Below, one piece after another: positions 7,954-15,986 of a stretch of DNA of 64,000 nt. Source of the stretch: Fimbriimonadales bacterium (GTDB lineage Bacteria > Armatimonadota > Fimbriimonadia > Fimbriimonadales > Fimbriimonadaceae). Below the pieces are notes generated by a model. That model saw only the letters and a list, made by a program, of their open reading frames with translations. It was not told the DNA's origin and did no database searches. How positions within the stretch are numbered: position 1 is the stretch's first letter; each line of letters opens with the position of its first letter. The stretch spans positions 1 to 64,000 of the forward strand of contig JAOACB010000009.1 of the NCBI GenBank assembly GCA_026418055.1, in the 5' to 3' direction. A program made the position numbers and the translations under genes.

Positions 7954-9020
7954 ACGGCCTCCCGGAGGGCGGCGGCGTTCTCCCACGGCACGTCCGGCTC
8001 CAGCACGTGCGTCGGTGCGACCACGATCCGCACCCCGCGCCGGGCCCAGCCGCGCAGATGCCGCACCGCGGCGCGAACCTCCGGCGGCGTTCCGAACGGC
8101 ATCGTGGTCTGCGTGCCGATCATGCCCCAGAAGGCCAGGCGGTCGCCGTATTCGGAGAACAGCTCGTCGATCGGCATGCACTCCGGTTGGACCGGGTTCA
8201 GAATCTCCACCCCGATCTCCACGAGGTCGGGCACGATGGCCCTCACGTCGCCGTCGGAGTGGTAGAAGATCCTGGTGCAGGGGTTGGCCTCCTTGGCCGA
8301 TCGGATGACGCGCGCCAGCCTCGGCTTCAGGTGCTCCCGCCACATCGGCACGGACATCAGCATGCCGCGCTGGGACCCGACGTCGTCTCCGAGCTGCAGC
8401 ACGTCGGCGCCCGCGCGCGCGTACTCTCGCGCCATCCGGACCGCTCGATGCTCGAACCAGTCCATCAGCCACAACGAGATCGGGTTGCCGTCCACAAGGT
8501 CCTCGAAGAATCGGTCCATGCCCCGCAGGTACCAAGCGGATTCGAAGACCGTGCAGGCGAGCCCGCCGATGGCCCCGCGACCCTCTCGGTGCACGGCGCG
8601 GACCCGCTCCTCTAGGTCGGCGTACAGCGCCGGATCGTCGAAGTCGGGCCACGGAAGCCGCTCGAGCTGGGAAACGCTCTCGGCCGCAGCCAGAGGATGG
8701 GCCATCTCCAGCAGGTGGTAGGCCGACCCGAGCGTCTCCCGCTTCGGGATAGCGTGGGCGACTCCCAGCGAGTCCACCGTGTGGTCGGGCCCGAGGTCCA
8801 GACCCAGCACCTCGCGGTAGGCCTCGCGCCAGCGCTCTCCCGAGACGGGCGAGCCGATCCACAGGCCGCGGAAGTCTCCTCCCAGGGCCTCCACCACGTC
8901 GCGCGTGCCCGCCTCGCGCTCGGCCACGTCGCAGAACGGGGGCGTCGCCGACACATCGAAGGGCAACCGCTCGGCCTGGGCGCCCACCATCATGGCTTGG
9001 AAGTTCTCGAGGCCGTTCAT
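7920..9020 (-). CDS. URO-D family corrinoid methyltransferase (third copy)
   Basis: 366 residues of the uroporphyrinogen decarboxylase superfamily. Conserved parts include DVLQLGDDVGSQRGMLMSV, IFYHSDGDVRAIVPDLVEIG and EILNPVQPECMPIDEL, the last resembling the H-S-D-G and NPVQ strands of MtaA/MtbA-like enzymes. True HemE carries other signatures, and this copy is far from other haem genes. In this operon it most likely moves a methyl group from a substrate to, or from, the corrinoid protein encoded upstream. Its start overlaps the stop of the homocysteine methyltransferase gene (ATGA at 9017-9020). It is the last gene of the operon and runs into ribBA. Confidence 0.8.
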   Translation of the reverse strand: MNGLENFQAMMVGAQAERLPFDVSATPPFCDVAEREAGTRDVVEALGGDFRGLWIGSPVSGERWREAYREVLGLDLGPDHTVDSLGVAHAIPKRETLGSAYHLLEMAHPLAAAESVSQLERLPWPDFDDPALYADLEERVRAVHREGRGAIGGLACTVFESAWYLRGMDRFFEDLVDGNPISLWLMDWFEHRAVRMAREYARAGADVLQLGDDVGSQRGMLMSVPMWREHLKPRLARVIRSAKEANPCTRIFYHSDGDVRAIVPDLVEIGVEILNPVQPECMPIDELFSEYGDRLAFWGMIGTQTTMPFGTPPEVRAAVRHLRGWARRGVRIVVAPTHVLEPDVPWENAAALREAVYEPLGSFGNW

Positions 9021-9892
9021 ACGCTCGACCTCATGGCCGCCAGATGGTCCGGCGTTGTGCCGCAGCAACCCCCTATCCAGGCGAATCCCAGCTCCTTCAG
9101 ACGGGCCGCCAGCCGGGCCATGGCCTCGGGGCTGGCGTCGTAGACCAGGCGGCCCTCTTCGGTGCGCGGCGCCCCGGCGTTGGGTTGCAGGATCTTGGGC
9201 ACGCCAGGGAAGAGGCGTGCGATCTGCTCCCCGAGCCGGGCGTAGTCCTCCAGGGTGAGGTTCGCACCGCAGTTCGCGCCGACGGCCACGGCCCCGGCCT
9301 CCACAGCGATCCTTAGGGCTTGCTCCACTCCCAGTCCCATCATCGTGCGGAACTCCGGGCCGCTGTCGAAAGCGAAGGTGGCGCACACGGGAAGGCCGGT
9401 GGCTCCCGCCGCTGCCTCCACCGCCGCGCGCAGCTCCTCGCCGTCCGTCATCGTCTCGACGAGGATCAGATCGGCCCCAGCCGACTCCAGCGCGGCGGCC
9501 TGCTCGGCGAACGCGGCCTTCGCCTCCTCGAACGGAACGTCGCCCAGCGGTTCGAGGAACGTCCCCAGCGGACCGATGTCGCCCGCGACCAGGCACGTGG
9601 GGGCGCCCTCGCGCGCTCGCTGAACCGCCGCTCTGCACAGCTCCCCGACCCGATCTCCAAGGCCGTGACGGGACAGCGCGACGCGCGTCGCTCCGAACGT
9701 GTTGGTCGTGGCCACGTCGCACCCCGCCTCGGCGTACAGCGCGTGGATGTCGCGCACGGCTTCGGGCCGCTCGACGTTCCAGAGCTCGCCGCAGGAGCCG
9801 GGCCGCAACCCCCGCAGCATCAGTTGCGTGCCCATGGCTCCGTCGCCAAGGATCGGACCCCTGGAGAGGATTTCGAGCAACCGAATCGTCAT
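9017..9892 (-). CDS. Homocysteine S-methyltransferase (MetH N-terminal domain type)
   Basis: 291 residues, a single Hcy-binding TIM barrel. GDGAMGTQLMLRGL starts the domain, ANCG (Cys near residue 207) and GGCCGTTP near the C-terminus supply the three zinc-binding cysteines. It transfers a methyl group to homocysteine to make methionine. Full MetH also has folate and B12 domains, which are absent here. In this operon a separate corrinoid protein could be the methyl donor. It follows the COG0523 GTPase gene with a 7-base gap. Confidence 0.87.
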   Translation of the reverse strand: MTIRLLEILSRGPILGDGAMGTQLMLRGLRPGSCGELWNVERPEAVRDIHALYAEAGCDVATTNTFGATRVALSRHGLGDRVGELCRAAVQRAREGAPTCLVAGDIGPLGTFLEPLGDVPFEEAKAAFAEQAAALESAGADLILVETMTDGEELRAAVEAAAGATGLPVCATFAFDSGPEFRTMMGLGVEQALRIAVEAGAVAVGANCGANLTLEDYARLGEQIARLFPGVPKILQPNAGAPRTEEGRLVYDASPEAMARLAARLKELGFAWIGGCCGTTPDHLAAMRSSV

Positions 9893-9899
9893 GCCAGCA

Positions 9900-10796
9900 T
9901 TATGGTTCGTTCGGGTTTTCGAGGAGCATCGCCAAGGCGCGCCGCAACGCGGGCTCGCTCTCCCGCAGCGCCAGCGCCACGAGGGACGGGATCGCCCCGT
10001 CGGGCGCCGCCGCGAACTCCCATCGGTGGCCGTCGAAGCTGGCGGCCACTAGGCCGCGGCCGTCGTGGAAGAAGCCCTTGGCCCGGAGCAGGCCCTCTCC
10101 GACTTGGTCGCTCAGGCGGACCAGGGCTTCCGGCTGGACCGCGTCCGGCAAGCGCAGCTCGTGTCGAACCACCCGATCGTCGGGGTGGTCCGGCATGGCC
10201 CGCTCTAGGGCCGGCCGTTCTCTGGCTGCCGGCGCGGGGAACGGCAGGGCGGCCCGCACCGTTCGGACGATGTCTGCCGTGGGGTTCATCGCGCGGAGCT
10301 CGCGCTCGAGCCCGCTCAGGTCGTACTCGTCGTGCAGGTCCGCCTTGTTGATCGCCAGCGTGTCCGCCGAGGCGACCTGGGCCTCAACCGCGGGGAGCGT
10401 GCGCCGGAGCTTCCAAAACGTCGCGGGGTCGACCAAGCAGATCACCCGGTCGAGCGAGAAGAGGCCGTCCAGGCGCGTTTCTCTCAGCAGCGTGCGGGTC
10501 GCGGTCGGGTCGGCGATGCCCGATGCCTCGGCGACCAAGGCGTGCCACTCTCGCGCCGCCAGCGCCTCCATGGTTCTGCGGAAGTCGGCGGCCAGGCACC
10601 TGCAAAAGATGCTGCCGCCGGGCAGGGGCACCACTTCGGACGTCTCTGCAGCGAGCACGATCGAGTCGACGTCCCTGGAGGAGAACTCGTTGACGACGTA
10701 GGCAACGCGGCGGTTGCGCTCCGTGCGGGCCCAGTGCCGCAACAGAGTGGTCTTTCCGGCTCCGAGGAAACCGCAGACGAGGATCAGGGGCGTCAT
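9900..10796 (-). CDS. COG0523 (CobW/G3E) family GTPase
   Basis: 298 residues from ATG 10796. The Walker A motif GFLGAGKTTLLRHW (about 8-21), a switch-like VNEFSS, the NKAD guanine-specificity motif (about 150) and a Cys motif IFCRCL (C-x-C rather than the usual C-x-C-C) identify a G3E-type P-loop GTPase. Members load metals into enzymes or act as chaperones for B12-dependent enzymes. Between URO-D methyltransferases and a homocysteine methyltransferase, a role in activating or metallating the corrinoid system is likely. The ATG overlaps the stop of the URO-D-thioredoxin gene (ATGA). Confidence 0.83.
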   Translation of the reverse strand: MTPLILVCGFLGAGKTTLLRHWARTERNRRVAYVVNEFSSRDVDSIVLAAETSEVVPLPGGSIFCRCLAADFRRTMEALAAREWHALVAEASGIADPTATRTLLRETRLDGLFSLDRVICLVDPATFWKLRRTLPAVEAQVASADTLAINKADLHDEYDLSGLERELRAMNPTADIVRTVRAALPFPAPAARERPALERAMPDHPDDRVVRHELRLPDAVQPEALVRLSDQVGEGLLRAKGFFHDGRGLVAASFDGHRWEFAAAPDGAIPSLVALALRESEPALRRALAMLLENPNEP

Positions 10797-12163
10797 CCGC
10801 GCTTGGTGGCGACCCTCTCGCGCAGCACTTGCGCGAGCCGCTCCGGGTCCGGAAGGATCGAAACGTACTCCGGCTTGCCGTCGATGCAGATGGTCGGCAG
10901 GTTGGAGACCCCCAAGGCCGCCATGACGCTCAGCCCCTCCTTGGTGATGATCTTGTGCTCCTGGAAGCGCACTCCCTGGCCCACCTGCAGCACCGCGCGC
11001 CGCACGGCGTCCACCATGTACTGGCAGGGCGCGCACGTCTCGCTGTTCAGGGTGATCACGTCGACCACCACGTCGGGCTCGTTCGGGTAGTCGGGCAGCC
11101 GCACGGAGCCCAGTTCCAGCTCGGGTGCCTTGAGCGTCGCGCGAGCGACGTCCCGGCGGTACTCGTCGTGCACCATCTCGGCCACGGCCTGCAGGTTCGC
11201 TGGCGGCACATCGAACGGCAGGTCGCAGCCCGGCGCGAGCACGAAGCCATCCGTGCCGCAGGCGTCGATGCAGCGGATCGCATCCAGGCGGGCGTCGTCC
11301 GGAGTGCCGAGCAGCAGCACGGCCGTGAGCTTCAGGTTGCCCCCGATCGACTTGCCCGCGGGGCGGGCCAAGTCGCGCAGGTAGGCCAAGTCGATGTTCT
11401 CGTCGATCGACAGGCTGTCGCAGCGCGTGGCCACCATCTCCGCGAGGTTCCGGGTGGCGTCTCCGCACACGAACAGCGAAGACAGCCCTCCGCGCTCCCG
11501 GATGGCGTCGAACACATGGTTCGCCGGGCCGGAGACGAACTCGCGGAAGTGCTCGGGGGAGATCTGGCTGGTCATCGGGTCGACCACCGCGACCACGTCG
11601 GCACCGTTGTCGAGGTAGAAGGCCGCCGCGCGACGGCCCACGTCCGCCGTGAACCGCAGCAGCTCGTGCACCTTGTCCGGGTCGTCGAACATCGTCAGGA
11701 AGATGGTCGGGCCGACGAGGTGCAGCGCCAGCGTGAAAGGCCCGGTGATCAGCCCGTAGAGGGCCACCTCGCCGCCGAACTCGGATCGAAGGCGCGACAG
11801 AGCCTCGCCGATGATCGGGAACCGGCCCGAAGCGGTGTCGAACGGCGGCAGATCGGCGGGAGATCCTCCCAGTTCCAGAGGGTGGCTCGAGACCGAGGGC
11901 GGCCCCTTGGGAGCCCACACGAGGTCGCAACCCAGGATCTCCGCCTCGACCTGCAGGTCGAACACGATCGGGAGGCCGTCCGGTTGGTAGAGCTCGCGCG
12001 CCTTCAACAGGCCCTGGACGATCGCGTCGGAGGACTTCAGGTAGCTCTCGGCGTCCCAACCGATCAGGCTGGCGCCGTGCGTGCCGACGAACGGCAGCCA
12101 AGCCGGGCGGGGCGTTCGCTCGCCGCGCAACGCGGAAAGAAGGAGATCGCGGCCGGTCATCAT
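10793..12163 (-). CDS. URO-D family methyltransferase fused to a thioredoxin-like domain
   Basis: 456 residues. Residues 1 to about 345 form a URO-D/MtbA-like barrel (LYGLITGPFTLALHLVGP, DVVAVVDPMTSQISPEHF, GTDGFVLAPGCDLPFDVPP with a candidate zinc-binding His/Cys set). A second domain (about 360-450) has a thioredoxin/glutaredoxin fold: DVITLNSETCAPCQYMVDAV carries a CAPC redox motif and LGVSNLPTICIDGK the cis-Pro strand. The fusion suggests redox control or reduction of a substrate, metal site or corrinoid partner. It lies second among the URO-D genes of the operon, 4 bases after the previous stop. Confidence 0.82.
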   Translation of the reverse strand: MMTGRDLLLSALRGERTPRPAWLPFVGTHGASLIGWDAESYLKSSDAIVQGLLKARELYQPDGLPIVFDLQVEAEILGCDLVWAPKGPPSVSSHPLELGGSPADLPPFDTASGRFPIIGEALSRLRSEFGGEVALYGLITGPFTLALHLVGPTIFLTMFDDPDKVHELLRFTADVGRRAAAFYLDNGADVVAVVDPMTSQISPEHFREFVSGPANHVFDAIRERGGLSSLFVCGDATRNLAEMVATRCDSLSIDENIDLAYLRDLARPAGKSIGGNLKLTAVLLLGTPDDARLDAIRCIDACGTDGFVLAPGCDLPFDVPPANLQAVAEMVHDEYRRDVARATLKAPELELGSVRLPDYPNEPDVVVDVITLNSETCAPCQYMVDAVRRAVLQVGQGVRFQEHKIITKEGLSVMAALGVSNLPTICIDGKPEYVSILPDPERLAQVLRERVATKRG

Positions 12164-12167
12164 GCTC

Positions 12168-13301
12168 TCAGTCTAACGGAATCTCGGGAAAGGGTGGAAG
12201 GTTCGTTTCGCGCCCCCAGACGGCTCGCGCGCGACGGAGGTAGTGCACGTAGTTGCTCAGGCTGACCGTCGGGGGCACCCGGTGGTCGCAGAACGGGATG
12301 TAGCCTCCCTCCTCGACGAGCGGCGTGAGACGCTCGATCTCGGCGTCGATCGCCTCGGGGCCTTGCGCGAGGATCTGCTTGTCGAAGCCCCCCATCATGA
12401 GCAGGTCCCTGCCGTACTGCCGCCGCCACTGCACCGGGTCCGCGCGCCAGGTGCCTACCTCGATCGGGAACATGCAGTTCACACCGGCGTCCAACCAAAG
12501 GGGCAGAAGGGCGTCGATCTTCCCATCGCAGTCCAGCCAGACGATCTCGACCCCGTGGCGGTGCAGCAGGTCCGTGATCTTGCGGTAACGGGGCACCAGA
12601 TACCGCTTGAAGTGCTCGATCCCGAGCAGCGGGCCGCCGCTGTAGCACATGTCCTCCCACATCGCGCAGGCGTCCGCGGGAACCCCCGCCGAGAGCGTCT
12701 TCTCCAAGTGCCAGTAGATCAGCTGGAACACGGTGTCGACCATCTCCTCGAACCAGGCTGGGTCGTCGTAGACGCAGTAGGCGACGTTCTCGATGCCCAT
12801 CCAGTTGCGGATCCAGCCGAAGAGGCTCCCCCCGCCGATCACCTGGCAGTGGGGCCTGTCGGGGCGCTTCCAACGCTCGACCTTAGCGTCCCAGTCCTCG
12901 GGCACTCGGCCCGGGGAGTCGGGTTGGAGCCTGGGCAGGTAGTGCTTGCGCCACGACTCCCTGTCCACCAGCGTGTGCCCCAGGTGCATCGGGATCGACG
13001 ACATCCACTTGTGGCGTCGCTGGATGGTGCCCTCCCAGGTCCTCTCGATCACCTCGTCGCCGAGATCCTCGAGCACCTCCGGTTCGAAGCCGGGGTGCAG
13101 ACCGTGGTTCGCACCGACGTACACGCGGTCGTACCGGTCCATGCCGAAGAAGTCCGTGGCCGACCATTCGTCCAGGTGTTCGGGCAACCCTTGGCGCTTC
13201 CAAAGCTCGATCGTTTCGGTCCAGAAGCCGAAGTCGCAAAGGGGTGCCCTGTCGCGCGGCTGGTACCGCATGGTGGCCAAGAAGCGTTCGCGCTCGGTCA
13301 T
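12168..13301 (-). CDS. URO-D family corrinoid methyltransferase (first copy)
   Basis: 377 residues of the uroporphyrinogen decarboxylase superfamily. A GGGSLFGWIRNWMGIEN stretch, EDMCYSGGPLLG, HRHGVEIVWLDCDGKIDALLPL and GGFDKQILAQGPEAI are typical of the MtaA/MtbA-like methyltransferase branch. The D-x-D-G strand with a late Cys/His (IPFCDHRVPPTVSLSNY) fits metal binding. It follows the corrinoid protein gene, separated by a terminator-like hairpin. Substrate unknown. Confidence 0.78.
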   Translation of the reverse strand: MTERERFLATMRYQPRDRAPLCDFGFWTETIELWKRQGLPEHLDEWSATDFFGMDRYDRVYVGANHGLHPGFEPEVLEDLGDEVIERTWEGTIQRRHKWMSSIPMHLGHTLVDRESWRKHYLPRLQPDSPGRVPEDWDAKVERWKRPDRPHCQVIGGGSLFGWIRNWMGIENVAYCVYDDPAWFEEMVDTVFQLIYWHLEKTLSAGVPADACAMWEDMCYSGGPLLGIEHFKRYLVPRYRKITDLLHRHGVEIVWLDCDGKIDALLPLWLDAGVNCMFPIEVGTWRADPVQWRRQYGRDLLMMGGFDKQILAQGPEAIDAEIERLTPLVEEGGYIPFCDHRVPPTVSLSNYVHYLRRARAVWGRETNLPPFPEIPLD

Positions 13302-13320
13302 GACGGGGTTGGCTCCGAGG

Positions 13321-13358
13321 AAAAGGAGCCCCCGGGCGCTGTCGGCATCCGGGGGCTC
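13321..13358 (-). terminator. Intra-operon terminator after the corrinoid protein gene
   Basis: On the minus strand GAGCCCCCGG and CCGGGGGCTC (arms 13349-13358 and 13326-13335) form a 10-bp stem with a 13-base loop, followed by CTTTTCC. It lies 25 bases after the corrinoid protein stop and 20 bases before the next start codon. Partial termination would make the corrinoid protein more abundant than its enzymes. Confidence 0.65.
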
Positions 13359-13382
13359 GAGGGTGGCTGGTTCGCGTTCCTC

Positions 13383-14012
13383 CTAGGACTTGACCAGCTG
13401 GCGCGCCACCTGCACGGCGGTGGCTGCGTCCGGCGCGTAGCCGTCCGCCCCGATGGACTGGGCGAACTCGGCGGTGATCGGAGCCCCGCCGATCATGACC
13501 TTGACGTTCGTGAGCCCGGCCGCCTTCAGGGCCTCTACCGTGGTCTTCATCGCGGGCATGGTGGTCGTGAGCAGCGCCGAGAGCCCGACGATGTGCGCGT
13601 TGTGCTCCTTGGCGGCCTGCGCGAAGCGCTCGGGCGACACGTTGGTTCCCAAGTCGATCACGTTGAAGTTGGCTCCCTTCCACATCATCGCCACCAGGTT
13701 CTTCCCGATGTCGTGGAGGTCGCCCTGCACGGTGCCGATCACGGCGGTGTACTCGGGTCGGATGCCGCTGGCGATGAGCACCGGCTCGAGCTTCGCCATG
13801 GCCTCCTTCATGGCGCGGGCGGCGATCAGCATCTCGGGCACGAACACCTCGTTGCGCTGGAACTTCCCGCCGATGTCGTCCATGCCGGCCACGAGAGCGT
13901 CGAGGATGAGCTTCGGGTCGACGCCCTCCTCCAGCGCCTCTTCGGTCAGCTGAGCGGCGATGTCCCGCTTGCCGTTCACGATGGAGTCGGAAAGGGCTTT
14001 CAAATCTGCCAT
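13383..14012 (-). CDS. Corrinoid (cobalamin-binding) methyltransferase carrier protein
   Basis: 209 residues. An N-terminal helical cap domain (B12-binding 2 type, about 1-85; MDDIGGKFQRNEVFVPEMLIA) is followed by a Rossmann-like cobalamin domain with GTVQGDLHDIGKNLVAMM, the D-x-H-x-x-G motif whose His is the lower cobalt ligand. SALLTTTMPAMKTTVEAL and MIGGAPITAEFAQSIGADGYA complete the signature. The protein resembles MtaC/MtbC/MttC carriers. It heads the methyl-transfer operon and has a clear Shine-Dalgarno (GAGGAG) before ATG 14012. Confidence 0.93.
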   Translation of the reverse strand: MADLKALSDSIVNGKRDIAAQLTEEALEEGVDPKLILDALVAGMDDIGGKFQRNEVFVPEMLIAARAMKEAMAKLEPVLIASGIRPEYTAVIGTVQGDLHDIGKNLVAMMWKGANFNVIDLGTNVSPERFAQAAKEHNAHIVGLSALLTTTMPAMKTTVEALKAAGLTNVKVMIGGAPITAEFAQSIGADGYAPDAATAVQVARQLVKS

Positions 14013-14273
14013 GGGTGGTGGGGCTCCTCAAACGTTGTTCGAATCGTCGTCTTCCGCACGGAACTTCGAGTGGTCCAAGGCTGGTGGTCCAAGGGCGACG
14101 AAATCCGCCTCTTGCTGAAGCGAATCCTGCGGCGCCCGGGTCCATGATATCCGACCAGCCGAGCACGCTGTCTACCAATCGTAGCCGGATTTGGCCTCGG
14201 CGTCCAAGGATGCTTCGGCAACTTGCCGGCTCCGCCCGACCGGCCCTCGGGGCTGGGTGGTAAGGTGGGGAAC
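14013..14273. other. Divergent intergenic region with direct repeats
   Basis: 261 bases between the corrinoid operon and the RNase J gene. TGGTCCAAGG occurs at 14071-14080 and again at 14085-14094, 14 bases apart (start to start), with a third GTCCAAGG at 14202-14209. No cobalamin or SAM riboswitch was recognised. The repeats lie upstream of the corrinoid operon and may bind a regulator. Confidence 0.4.
14261..14266 (+). promoter_or_regulatory. Candidate -10 box, leaderless GTG start of RNase J
   Basis: TAAGGT, then 7 bases, then GTG 14274. It selects the GTG that agrees with the start of the conserved protein. Confidence 0.45.
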
Positions 14274-15923
14274 GTGTCCGAAGTGAGAATCATCCCGCTC
14301 GGCGGCGCAGGCGAAATCGGCAAGAACTGCACGGTGATCGAGCAGGGAGACGACCTGGTGGTCATCGATTGCGGACTCTCCTTCCCCAACGAGGAGATGC
14401 CAGGGGTGGATGTCGTCCTGCCCGACTTCACCTACATCCTGCAGAACCTCCACAAGGTGCGCGGGGTGTTCCTCACGCACGCCCACGAGGACCACGTCGG
14501 CGCCCTGCCGTACCTGTTGCGACAGGCCAGCGTTCCCGTCTACGCCACGGAGTTCACGCACGCGCTCATCCGGTCGAAGCTGGAGGAGATGACCCCGGTG
14601 GGCAGCCTGCAGCTGGAGACCTTCAAGCCGGGCGACGTCATCGACGCGGGCTCGCTGTCCGTGGAGCCGATCCGTGTGACGCACAGCATCCCCGAGAGCT
14701 GCAGCGTGGCGGTGCGCACGCAGTTCGGCGTCGTGCTGATGACGAGCGACTTCAAGTTCGACTTCACGCCGGTCGACGGCAAGCTGGCGAACATCACGCG
14801 CCTCGGCGAGCTGGCCAAGGAGGGCGTGGTGGTGCTGCTCAGCGACTCGACGAACATCGACCGCCCGGGGTGGAGCGCCAGCGAGCGCGAGGTGGCCGCG
14901 GGCCTTCGAGCGGCGTTCGCCGAGGCTCCCGGAAGGATCATCCTCACGACCTTCGCCAGCCAGATCCACCGGATTCAGCAGTTCTTCGAGGTCTCGGCGG
15001 AGTTCGGCCGCAAGGTGGTGGCGGTGGGGCGCCGGATGGAGCAGAACATCGAGGTTTGCGCCCGCCTGGGTTACGTGAGGATCCCCAAGGGCACGCAGAT
15101 CAAGCTCGAGGATGCGCGCTACTACCCGCCGGAGCAGCTGTCGGTGCTCATGACGGGCAGCCAGGGCGAGCCGATGTCGGCTCTGGTGCAGGCTTCGAAG
15201 GAGTCGTACGGCCGGTTGCGCATCCAGGAGGGAGACACGATCCTGTACTCGGCGCGGCCGATCCCCGGCAACGAGGCGGCCATCTGGCGCACCGTCAACC
15301 GGCTGTTCCGGCTGGGAGCCCGCGTGATCTACGAGAGCCCGGTGCCGATCCACGTGAGCGGCCACGGCCACGCCGAGGAGCTCAAGCTGATGATCAACCT
15401 CACGCGGCCGTTCTACCTGGCTCCGGTGCACGGCGAGCCGCGCCACACGTGGCAGTACCGCGAGATGGCCCGCGCGATGGGCTATCCCGAGCACCGGCTG
15501 TTCGCCATGGAGGACGGGGTGCCCCTGGTGATCACGGAGAACGAGGCGCACTTGGGAGAGCCGGTGCCCTGCGGCCGGATCCTGGTGGACAACGGTGGGA
15601 ACCCGGGTGTGACCGAGGACCTTCTGCGCGACCGCTCGAACCTCGCCCAGTATGGGGTCGTCACGGTCACCCTGGTCGTGGACCCCGAGGCGGGCGACTT
15701 GGTGGGCGAGCCGATCCTGAGCCACAAGGGGCTGCACGATCCGGACGGCACGGTGTTGCAGGCCGCCTCCCAGGCTCTGTGCCTCGAGCTCAAGCAGTTC
15801 CGGAAGGAGGACGTGATGGATCCCGACACCCTTCGGCACGCCGCCTCGGACGTGGTTCGCCGCGCGATCTTCCGGCAGGGCCAGATCCGCCCGCTCGTGG
15901 TGACCACGGTGGTGGAGGCCTGA
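14274..15923 (+). CDS. rnj: Ribonuclease J
   Basis: 549 residues, the usual length for RNase J. The metallo-beta-lactamase core has THAHEDHVG (H-x-H-x-D-H zinc site), SDSTN, and the beta-CASP domain with HVSGHGHAEELKLMI and the final metal His in PVHGEPRH. RNase J is a 5'-3' exonuclease and endonuclease acting in mRNA decay and rRNA maturation. The chosen GTG gives the normal N-terminus VSEVRIIPLGGAGEIGKN. The last 100 residues include the C-terminal dimerisation domain. It ends at a strong bidirectional hairpin shared with the pilQ gene. Confidence 0.93.
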   Translation: MSEVRIIPLGGAGEIGKNCTVIEQGDDLVVIDCGLSFPNEEMPGVDVVLPDFTYILQNLHKVRGVFLTHAHEDHVGALPYLLRQASVPVYATEFTHALIRSKLEEMTPVGSLQLETFKPGDVIDAGSLSVEPIRVTHSIPESCSVAVRTQFGVVLMTSDFKFDFTPVDGKLANITRLGELAKEGVVVLLSDSTNIDRPGWSASEREVAAGLRAAFAEAPGRIILTTFASQIHRIQQFFEVSAEFGRKVVAVGRRMEQNIEVCARLGYVRIPKGTQIKLEDARYYPPEQLSVLMTGSQGEPMSALVQASKESYGRLRIQEGDTILYSARPIPGNEAAIWRTVNRLFRLGARVIYESPVPIHVSGHGHAEELKLMINLTRPFYLAPVHGEPRHTWQYREMARAMGYPEHRLFAMEDGVPLVITENEAHLGEPVPCGRILVDNGGNPGVTEDLLRDRSNLAQYGVVTVTLVVDPEAGDLVGEPILSHKGLHDPDGTVLQAASQALCLELKQFRKEDVMDPDTLRHAASDVVRRAIFRQGQIRPLVVTTVVEA

Positions 15924-15928
15924 AGAGC

Positions 15929-15960
15929 GGGGCCGGGTCGGCGAACGCCGACCCGGCCCC
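15929..15960. terminator. Bidirectional hairpin between RNase J and pilQ
   Basis: GGGGCCGGGTCGGC and GCCGACCCGGCCCC form a 14-bp perfect stem with a four-base loop (GAAC), placed between two convergent stops. No clear T-run follows on either strand. Confidence 0.6.
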
Positions 15961-15986
15961 AGCGGTTGGAGGCGAGGCTCCCGGTC

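Noticed and set aside
9899-9904. CATAAT six bases before the homocysteine methyltransferase ATG
   Set aside because: It overlaps the stop codon of the preceding cotranscribed gene, so the AT content comes partly from TAA. An internal leaderless promoter cannot be excluded but is not supported.
12170-12175. TAGACT six bases before the URO-D-thioredoxin ATG
   Set aside because: It lies within the last codons of the upstream gene, which is separated by only four bases. Probably cotranscribed.
14013-14273. Possible cobalamin riboswitch before the corrinoid operon
   Set aside because: The B12-box and the conserved peripheral elements were not found on the minus strand.
14172-15839. Long minus frame opposite RNase J
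   Set aside because: Antisense shadow of RNase J; no family features.
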